The translations under genes and the position numbers were made by a program. Positions 1 to 4,872 of a stretch of DNA of 7,947 nucleotides are shown piece after piece. The first letter of the stretch is position 1; every line of letters starts with the position of its first letter. The stretch comes from Bacteroidia bacterium (GTDB lineage: Bacteria > Bacteroidota > Bacteroidia > Flavobacteriales > Flavobacteriaceae). Under the pieces are notes generated by a model that saw only the letters and a list, made by a program, of their open reading frames with translations, was not told the DNA's origin and searched no databases. The stretch spans positions 1-7,947 of the forward strand of contig JAUIJW010000102.1 of NCBI GenBank assembly GCA_030431085.1, written 5' to 3'.

Positions 1-118
1 CGTCATCTATTAAAGTGCACTCTTTTGCTTTAACAATTGGCATATGATTAGGATGTAATTTATGCTGAGTTAAAGGGTGCCACAAATGTTTTTTATCTCT
101 TTCTATTAAATTCATCAT
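1..118 (-). CDS. bioA: BioA, adenosylmethionine-8-amino-7-oxononanoate aminotransferase (N-terminal 39 residues only)
   Basis: Only the 5' end is present; the gene runs off the left edge. The visible peptide begins MMNLIERDKKHLWHPLTQHK. The HLWHPLTQ stretch (residues 11-18) matches the N-terminal HxWxPxTQ-type signature of BioA, the PLP enzyme that converts 7-keto-8-aminopelargonate (KAPA) to 7,8-diaminopelargonate in biotin synthesis. The start is an ATGATG doublet: the first ATG (118-116) overlaps the bioD stop TGA (117-115) by 4 nt, and the second ATG (115-113) is an equally possible start. The overlap and the preceding bioF and bioD support the call strongly, although the PLP lysine and the rest of the fold are outside the window. 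Oddity: the residue equivalent to the active-site Tyr17 of E. coli BioA (HIWHPYT) appears to be Leu16 here. Other class III aminotransferases are possible but unlikely in this context. Confidence 0.88.
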   Translation of the reverse strand, partial: MMNLIERDKKHLWHPLTQHKLHPNHMPIVKAKECTLIDD

Positions 119-735
119 AAATTCTCAAAATTAGAACTCCAAATTTGAGCGTATTTTGTAATAGTATCCTGATCAAAAAAAGGCTCTTCTGCTACTCTAC
201 CCAATACATTTAATTGGGTTTGTTTTAAAATAATTTCTTCGGTAGACTTATTTTCATCTCCATTAAACACTAGGCCTGCAATTTTTAAGCCCCTCTGCCT
301 TAAATAAGCCACCGAAAGCAGTGTGTGATTAATACTTCCTAAATAATGTCTAGAAACTAAAATAACCTTATAATCATTTTGAATTATATCTACAATGGTA
401 TTGCTATCGTTTAAAGGAACTAACAAACCTCCAGCTCCTTCAATAACCAAATGATTATCTGTTTTAGGTGTAATTATTTGGTCTAAATCAATGTTAACAT
501 TATCAATGGCAGCAGCAGCATGCGGACTCATTGGTGTTCGCAATGCATAGCTGTTTTCGTGAAATTTAGTGTTTTTATTAGATACCAGTCCTTTTATTTT
601 TAAAGTATCAGAATGGTCTAAATCTCCTGCTTGTATAGGTTTCCAATAATCGGCTTTAAGCATCTCAACCAAAATAGCAGAAACTATAGTTTTGCCAACC
701 TCTGTTCCAATTCCTGTAACAAAAAAATTACTCAT
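115..735 (-). CDS. bioD: BioD, dethiobiotin synthetase
   Basis: A 206-residue protein, near the usual BioD length. It is an ATP-dependent cytosolic enzyme that carboxylates and closes 7,8-diaminopelargonate to dethiobiotin, normally as a homodimer. Visible motifs in order are: the modified Walker A loop GIGTEVGKT (residues 8-16); the conserved lysine in WKPIQAG (K32); SPHAAA (70-75), which belongs to the diaminopelargonate and carbamate site; EGAGGLLVP (99-107) with the Mg-binding glutamate; and a late FNGD (157-160) in the nucleotide-base region. I chose the ATG at 735. The frame is open to a TTG at 759, but that would add eight residues before the family's normal beginning. A purine run AAAAGAGA lies just upstream of the ATG, unusually close to it. 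The gene overlaps the end of bioF by 8 nt and the start of bioA by 4 nt, so translation is probably coupled. Confidence 0.97.
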   Translation of the reverse strand: MSNFFVTGIGTEVGKTIVSAILVEMLKADYWKPIQAGDLDHSDTLKIKGLVSNKNTKFHENSYALRTPMSPHAAAAIDNVNIDLDQIITPKTDNHLVIEGAGGLLVPLNDSNTIVDIIQNDYKVILVSRHYLGSINHTLLSVAYLRQRGLKIAGLVFNGDENKSTEEIILKQTQLNVLGRVAEEPFFDQDTITKYAQIWSSNFENL

Positions 736-1894
736 TGTCTCTTTTAAAATTACCGACAAAAGTAGTCAATAATTCAAGAATTTCATCTATTTGATCTTTT
801 GTATTATAACTATGGATACAAAATCGCAGTCGTTCTTTTCCTAAGGGTACCGTTGGAGATAATATAGGTTTGACATCGTAACCGTGATGAACAAATTGCT
901 TTGCAATGGTCTTTACTCTTTGGCTATCAGATAAAATACAACTTTGAATTGCACTTTTACTTTCTATAAAATATTGCTGCAAATTTCTTTTGGCTACTTG
1001 TTGCCTAAAATATTGAATATTGTTAATTAATTTCTTGATCTCTGTACTACCTTGAATTTCTTGTAAAGCGAACTTTATTCCCAAAACCTGATGTAATGGC
1101 ATAGCCGTTGTATAAATAAACGACCTCGAAAAATTTATAAGATACGACTTTAGTTTGTTGGATCCTGTTATGACTGCTCCATGACTACCAAAGGCTTTAC
1201 CAAAAGTGTAAATGGCAGCAAATATGTTATGACTCAAATCTAGTTGATGCACCAAGCCTTTACCATCATTTCCCACCACACCTGTAGCATGGGCCTCATC
1301 TACGATAAAATACATATTATTTTCATTGCAAAATTTAGACATTTCTAACAATGGTGCTGCATCTCCATCCATCGAATAAATCGATTCTACTACAGTATAG
1401 ATACTACCGGTACTATCTTTCTTAACTTGATTAAATTTTTTCTGTAAAGCTCTCAAATCATTATGTCTAAAACTGAATGCTTTAGCATGCGATAATCTTA
1501 TACCGTCTCTAATTGAAGCATGGCAAAGCTCATCGTACAATATAATATCTCCCTTCTGTCCTAGGCATGAAAACAACCCTATGTTGGCGTCGTAACCAGA
1601 ATTATATAATATAGCCGATTCGCTTTTAAAAAAAACAGCTAAGTCCTTTTCTAAATGGGTATGATAATCAAAATTTCCTGTCAGTAACCTAGAGCCTGTA
1701 CTCCCATTAGATGGCGGCTCTTTTTTTAAGGCAGCTTTCACATTATTAGCAATACTTGTACTTTTTGAAAACCCCAGATAATCGTTAGATGAAAAATCGA
1801 TTAAATTGTGTACCTGATATAGCGTTCTAAACGAACCTTCTTCGTTTCTTTTCATTAATCTTGCCTCTAATTTCTCTGGAAACTTATTTTGCAT
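728..1894 (-). CDS. bioF: BioF-type 8-amino-7-oxononanoate synthase
   Basis: A 388-residue alpha-oxoamine synthase (fold type I PLP enzyme) of normal length. BioF condenses L-alanine with a pimeloyl thioester, giving KAPA, CO2 and the free thiol carrier. Visible landmarks are: SSNDYLG (35-41); GSTGSRLLTG (64-73); DELCHASIRDG (121-131), with H125 as the expected ring-stacking histidine; DEAHATG (199-205), with D199 contacting the PLP pyridine nitrogen and H202; the Schiff-base lysine K233 in TFGKAFGSHGA; and SPTVP plus RLRFCIH (346-361), the carboxylate-binding C-terminal part. The close relatives 2-amino-3-ketobutyrate CoA ligase (Kbl) and serine palmitoyltransferase share this fold, but the adjacent bioD and bioA decide for BioF. 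The start ATG is 9 nt after the stop of the membrane-protein gene, with no clear Shine-Dalgarno site, which is common in Flavobacteriia. The N-terminus (KFPEKLEARL) fits the family. Confidence 0.96.
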   Translation of the reverse strand: MQNKFPEKLEARLMKRNEEGSFRTLYQVHNLIDFSSNDYLGFSKSTSIANNVKAALKKEPPSNGSTGSRLLTGNFDYHTHLEKDLAVFFKSESAILYNSGYDANIGLFSCLGQKGDIILYDELCHASIRDGIRLSHAKAFSFRHNDLRALQKKFNQVKKDSTGSIYTVVESIYSMDGDAAPLLEMSKFCNENNMYFIVDEAHATGVVGNDGKGLVHQLDLSHNIFAAIYTFGKAFGSHGAVITGSNKLKSYLINFSRSFIYTTAMPLHQVLGIKFALQEIQGSTEIKKLINNIQYFRQQVAKRNLQQYFIESKSAIQSCILSDSQRVKTIAKQFVHHGYDVKPILSPTVPLGKERLRFCIHSYNTKDQIDEILELLTTFVGNFKRDNE

Positions 1895-1903
1895 GTTGCA
1901 CTA

Positions 1904-3037
1904 TTAATTTAAAATACGCTTCGATTTATTAATATCTATAAGATATTTTGTATGCACTATTGTAATACTTAAAAATACTATAAAATAAGCTAGAAATAAT
2001 AATTGCATCGCATTGGTATTAAGCCATTTTGAATAGATAGAAGGTGTAATTAAAACTAATTCTGAAAATACGACCGAGCAGGTATATACTAACCATAACC
2101 AATATTTTATCTTGACTTGTAATGAAATCCAAATAAACGGCACATACATCCCTAAAAAAATTAAGTGCAGCCATGCAATTAAAATAAATCGATTTTTAGT
2201 GGCTAAATCTCCTACCGCTGGTATAGCTCCTATTGCATTTAATAAACCTAAACTTAATAATACTACATAGAAAGCCCTATATAAGGTATCTGAGTTATTC
2301 ACCGCTGTTTTCATCTGAAATAAAACAGTTAAAACAATGATCGCACCTGCTCCTCCTACAATGTTAATCCAAACATTATTAAAACTATAATCTAATGAAT
2401 GACTATACAGTAAAACCAGTCCGAAAACTATAAAATTTATTTGCGATTTAGACAGTGTATATTTCACTTTTTGACAAAATAAAGCTAACATCCAACAAAA
2501 ATATACACCAAAAAATTGAAAGTGTAGATAAAAGAATATAGCTTGTTGATACCAAGGAGAGGCTTTCATGTTCAATGCCATTAATGGACCTAAAGCATAG
2601 GGACCTAGAGAAGATAAAAAATGTAGTACTATACCAGATTTTACTAAAAAAACTAAAGGATTACTTTGATTTAAATTGCGCCAAAGTCTTATTAAAAGTA
2701 TATAGCTTAACCATAGATGTGCTGTAGAAAATATAATAGAATATAAAGCATAACCTTGTATGATAAAAGCAATCATCATGGCTAGCATAAATAATTGTAA
2801 AACAATAAAAAACCTTTTGGTGACACGATCTACATCTTCTGTGAAACTTGCATAAATCAATAAAAACATGGCATTAAAAATAAACCCCAGTAACATGACA
2901 TGCGAATGTGCATGTAGCACATTTTTAAATGAAAAGTTTTCTATACTTCCGGTATAAGCATAGCGTAAGACCAAGCCTATTAATGCTCCAATAATGCCTA
3001 GAGAAAGTGGATAAATCCAAAGTTGTTTTAGTTTCAT
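1904..3037 (-). CDS. Polytopic membrane protein of unknown function, histidine-rich, possibly heme-copper-oxidase-like or NnrS-like
   Basis: I do not recognise a named family. From the ATG at 3037 the product is 377 residues, mostly hydrophobic, with about ten to twelve likely transmembrane helices. Histidines recur in or next to these helices: H42, H44 and H46 in LHAHSHVMLLGF, H107 in TAHLWL, H139 in VLHF, H172 in FYLHFQFFG, H213 in YSHS and H291 in WLHLIFLGMY. Repeated intramembrane histidines resemble heme or copper ligands in the COX1 superfamily and in NnrS, so a metal or heme role is a reasonable but unproven inference. In-frame alternatives are an ATG at 3061 (8 more residues) and a TTG at 3103; MKLKQLWIYP at 3037 looks the most natural N-terminus. 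The gene is first in the unit and ends 9 nt before bioF. A biotin-related role, such as transport, is suggested only by position; it does not resemble BioY or YigM by eye. Confidence 0.8.
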   Translation of the reverse strand: MKLKQLWIYPLSLGIIGALIGLVLRYAYTGSIENFSFKNVLHAHSHVMLLGFIFNAMFLLIYASFTEDVDRVTKRFFIVLQLFMLAMMIAFIIQGYALYSIIFSTAHLWLSYILLIRLWRNLNQSNPLVFLVKSGIVLHFLSSLGPYALGPLMALNMKASPWYQQAIFFYLHFQFFGVYFCWMLALFCQKVKYTLSKSQINFIVFGLVLLYSHSLDYSFNNVWINIVGGAGAIIVLTVLFQMKTAVNNSDTLYRAFYVVLLSLGLLNAIGAIPAVGDLATKNRFILIAWLHLIFLGMYVPFIWISLQVKIKYWLWLVYTCSVVFSELVLITPSIYSKWLNTNAMQLLFLAYFIVFLSITIVHTKYLIDINKSKRILN

Positions 3038-3202
3038 AATCAAATATAAAATAACAAGCATTAGAACTATTTTTAAAACCTTCCCTTTGAAACTTATCAA
3101 CAATTAACACTTAATTTATTTTTTCTGATGTAATTTTAAACTACCGAACCAACTAGTCGTACTTCTTTTAGGTTGGGTTGCTAATCATTTATTATCAAAA
3201 AC
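3038..3202. other. Divergent intergenic region between the bio unit and the radical SAM gene
   Basis: These 165 nt must carry the promoters for both divergent transcripts, unless the leftward unit starts further upstream. Apart from the weak -7 match, I see no convincing TTG/TAnnTTTG pair on either strand and no Shine-Dalgarno site before the radical SAM ATG. I looked for paired BirA half-sites of the TTGTAAAC type, which would indicate biotin control, and found none. A loose AACCAAC/GTTGGGTT inverted repeat (about 3148-3179) has a bulge and only about five clean pairs. No biotin-type riboswitch is recognised. Confidence 0.5.
3041..3048 (-). promoter_or_regulatory. Candidate Bacteroidota -7 element for the membrane protein-bioFDA unit
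   Basis: On the minus strand this reads TATATTTG, an exact match to the Bacteroidota -7 consensus TAnnTTTG. It sits only 3 nt before the ATG at 3037, so transcription from it would begin at or very near the start codon, giving an almost leaderless mRNA. I find no TTG at the expected -33 spacing, and AT-rich DNA produces such octamers by chance, so this is weak. Confidence 0.25.
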
Positions 3203-4267
3203 ATGTCGTACATTAAAGGAAGGGGTGCACAATTTAATACGCACAATCGTTATTTAAAACACAAATATATTATTAGTAATGACTATTTAAATTATTGCGA
3301 TAAAACCAATGAAAATGCAGATTCTAACAAAACCTCTTACCTAGAAGTTTTTCCGAAAACAATATTGAACAAAGTAACCAGTAATGATATTGGCTTCGCC
3401 TATTCTATGAACCCTTATCAAGGTTGTGAACATGGATGTATTTATTGTTATGCAAGAAATACCCATGAGTATTGGGGTTATTCGGCCGGATTAGACTTCG
3501 AACGAAAAATATTATACAAAACCAATGCGCCAGAATTGTTAGAGCAAAAATTGCGTAGTAAACGTTGGAAACCAGAGAATATCATGTTCTCTGGAAATAC
3601 AGATTGCTATCAACCCATAGAAAAAAAATTAGAAATAACTCGAAAAATGTTAAGTGTTTTATTAAAATTAAAACATCCTTGCAGTATGATAACCAAAAAT
3701 GCATTAATATTAAGAGACTTAGACCTCTTGAAGGCCATGAGTAAACTCAATTTAATTCATGTTAGTATTTCTATCACCTCTTTATCTGAAGAAACTAGGA
3801 GAATTCTAGAACCAAGAACTGCAACAATCAATAAAAGACTAGAAACAGTTCAAATATTATCAGACAATGGAATCCCTGTAAATGTAATGATGGCTCCAAT
3901 TATTCCGGCAATTAACAGTCATGAAATCTTTAATCTGGTAAAGAAGGTAAGTGAATTAGGTGCTAAATCTGTGGCTTATACATTGGTAAGACTAAATGGT
4001 GCTGTGGGTGAAATTTTCACAAATTGGGTACGGAAAACTTATCCAGATAGAGCCAATAAAATTTTACATCAAATAAAAGATTGTCACGGCGGTTCTTTAA
4101 ATGATAGTCGTTTTGGTACGAGAATGCAAGGTGAGGGAAAAATTGCTGAACAAATTTCATTACAGTTTAAATTGGCTCAGAAAAAGTATTTCGCAAATGC
4201 TAGCCTACCACCATTAGACTACAATATTTTTGACAAACACCAAAGCAACCAAACTAGGTTGTTTTGA
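3203..4267 (+). CDS. PA0069-family radical SAM protein (SplB-like, COG1533)
   Basis: A 354-residue protein with the radical SAM 4Fe-4S signature CEHGCIYC (C75, C79, C82) in the form NPYQGCEHGCIYCYARN, characteristic of the COG1533 group that includes spore photoproduct lyase. Preceding it, KGRGAQFNTHNRY (residues 5-17) is the R/KGRGA-type N-terminal motif of the PA0069 subgroup. Later landmarks are SGNTDCYQPIEKK (130-142), SISITSLSEETRRILEPRTA (188-207), MMAPIIPAIN (229-238) and a C-terminal RFGTRMQGEG (303-312). The enzyme should cleave S-adenosylmethionine to a 5'-deoxyadenosyl radical in the cytosol; the substrate is unknown for this subgroup. Further cysteines are C32, C135, C160 and C294. 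The start is the ATG immediately before the conserved N-terminus. It is transcribed alone, divergent from the bio unit and convergent with rpoC. True spore photoproduct lyase is unlikely in a non-sporulating lineage. Confidence 0.9.
   Translation: MSYIKGRGAQFNTHNRYLKHKYIISNDYLNYCDKTNENADSNKTSYLEVFPKTILNKVTSNDIGFAYSMNPYQGCEHGCIYCYARNTHEYWGYSAGLDFERKILYKTNAPELLEQKLRSKRWKPENIMFSGNTDCYQPIEKKLEITRKMLSVLLKLKHPCSMITKNALILRDLDLLKAMSKLNLIHVSISITSLSEETRRILEPRTATINKRLETVQILSDNGIPVNVMMAPIIPAINSHEIFNLVKKVSELGAKSVAYTLVRLNGAVGEIFTNWVRKTYPDRANKILHQIKDCHGGSLNDSRFGTRMQGEGKIAEQISLQFKLAQKKYFANASLPPLDYNIFDKHQSNQTRLF
4242..4265 (+). terminator. Weak hairpin at the end of the radical SAM gene
   Basis: AAAGCAACC and GGTTGTTTT can pair into a 9-bp stem with one G-U pair around the loop AAACTA. 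The stem overlaps the last codons and the first base of the stop codon. The following GATGTATTT is not a clean U-run, so it is at best a poor intrinsic terminator. The overlap with coding sequence makes chance pairing quite possible. Confidence 0.22.
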
Positions 4268-4480
4268 TGTATTTATTGGCATATTTAACAGAAAAACTGA
4301 AGTATACTGTACTAGAACTACCCTTAAAAACACGCCTACATCATCTTAAAGTTAATTCTTAAAATCATTGATTTAAAATTACTTTAAAACTAATTTTAAA
4401 AAGTGTATGCCATCTTCTCAAGAAAATTAAGAATTATGAAAGGTATAAGGCATAAGTCAAACCCGTAATATATTCGCAAT
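4268..4480. other. Gene-free AT-rich spacer between convergent genes
   Basis: No coding region is supported here: all frames are interrupted by frequent stops, and the longest ATG-started frame I followed (ATG at 4407) closes after seven codons. The sequence is low-complexity A+T with several TTAAA runs. Nothing resembling a tRNA, a promoter pair or a known small RNA was recognised. Confidence 0.6.
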
Positions 4481-4509
4481 AAAAAACGCGAAACATTAGT
4501 TTCGCGTTT
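4481..4509 (-). terminator. Strong intrinsic terminator of the rpoC-DUF3467 transcript
   Basis: A perfect 11-bp inverted repeat, AAACGCGAAAC (4484-4494) and GTTTCGCGTTT (4499-4509), encloses a 4-nt loop. Read on the minus strand, the stem runs into six consecutive T residues. It begins 7 nt after the TAA of the DUF3467 gene, as expected for rho-independent termination of the leftward operon. On the plus strand the stem is followed by only TTT then ATC, so termination of the convergent radical SAM transcript here would be weaker. Confidence 0.9.
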
Positions 4510-4516
4510 ATCTTGT

Positions 4517-4828
4517 TTAAGCTTCTCCTGTTGGCCCGAAAGTCATCGGAATAGGAGGTTGATCATATTCTTTTATTTTACCATGATTATTTTCAAACCT
4601 GGAAATATTATCAGCTAACGCAGCCATTAATCTTTTTGCGTGTTGTGGTGTTAAAATAATACGCGATTTCACTTTGGCCTTTGGAGCCCCTGGCATAATA
4701 TTTATAAAATCTACCACAAATTCTGAGGCAGAATGATTGATTACTGCCAAATTAGAATAAGTACCTTCTGCTACCTTTTCTTCGACTTCAATATTTAAAG
4801 ATTGCTTATTTTTATCTTGATCTGTCAT
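4517..4828 (-). CDS. DUF3467 domain protein encoded directly downstream of rpoC
   Basis: A 103-residue protein matching what I know of DUF3467 (Pfam PF11950), small proteins of unknown function frequent in Bacteroidota. The core runs from about residue 21 to 72: GTYSNLAVINHSASEF (22-37), the PGAPKAKVKSRI block (46-57) and LTPQHAKRLMAAL (59-71). The N-terminus is charged and probably disordered, and the tail is proline-rich (QPPIPMTFGP, 90-99). There is no signal peptide or membrane segment, so it is expected in the cytosol. It starts 44 nt after the rpoC stop on the same strand and ends just before a strong terminator, so it is the last gene of the RNA polymerase operon. That position suggests, without proving, a link to transcription or translation. 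No Shine-Dalgarno site is visible before the ATG, and an intercistronic hairpin lies 14 nt upstream of it. Confidence 0.92.
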   Translation of the reverse strand: MTDQDKNKQSLNIEVEEKVAEGTYSNLAVINHSASEFVVDFINIMPGAPKAKVKSRIILTPQHAKRLMAALADNISRFENNHGKIKEYDQPPIPMTFGPTGEA

Positions 4829-4842
4829 AATTAATAAGACAA

Positions 4843-4866
4843 AAGGCGTACTAAAAAGTACGCCTT
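4843..4866 (-). terminator. Intercistronic hairpin between rpoC and the DUF3467 gene (partial terminator or processing site)
   Basis: A perfect 9-bp inverted repeat, AAGGCGTAC (4843-4851) and GTACGCCTT (4858-4866), with a 6-nt loop. On the minus strand it begins 6 nt after the rpoC TAA and is followed by TTGTCTTATT, a T-rich but interrupted tail. This looks like a leaky intrinsic terminator or an RNA-stabilising stem. It would let some polymerase through into the DUF3467 gene, whose ATG lies 14 nt downstream. Which of these roles applies cannot be told from sequence. Confidence 0.65.
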
Positions 4867-4872
4867 ATTGAT

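Noticed and set aside
736..759. Longer BioD starting from a TTG at 759
   Set aside because: The first ATG at 735 gives the normal family N-terminus (MSNFFVTGIGTEVGKT) and the extra eight residues lie inside the bioF coding region.
3094..3102. TTATCAACA, one mismatch from the DnaA box TTATCCACA
   Set aside because: It is a single imperfect box with no cluster, no AT-rich unwinding element arrangement and no origin-linked genes nearby; chance is likely in AT-rich DNA.
2925..3110. A 61-codon minus-strand frame overlapping the start of the membrane-protein gene
   Set aside because: It is out of frame with the clear membrane protein, has no recognisable motif, and is best explained as a shadow frame.
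4352..4436. Distant inverted repeat TTAATTCTTAA / TTAAGAATTA in the convergent spacer
   Set aside because: It is made only of A+T apart from one C/G pair, with about 64 nt between the arms; such pairs are expected by chance here and no U-run follows.
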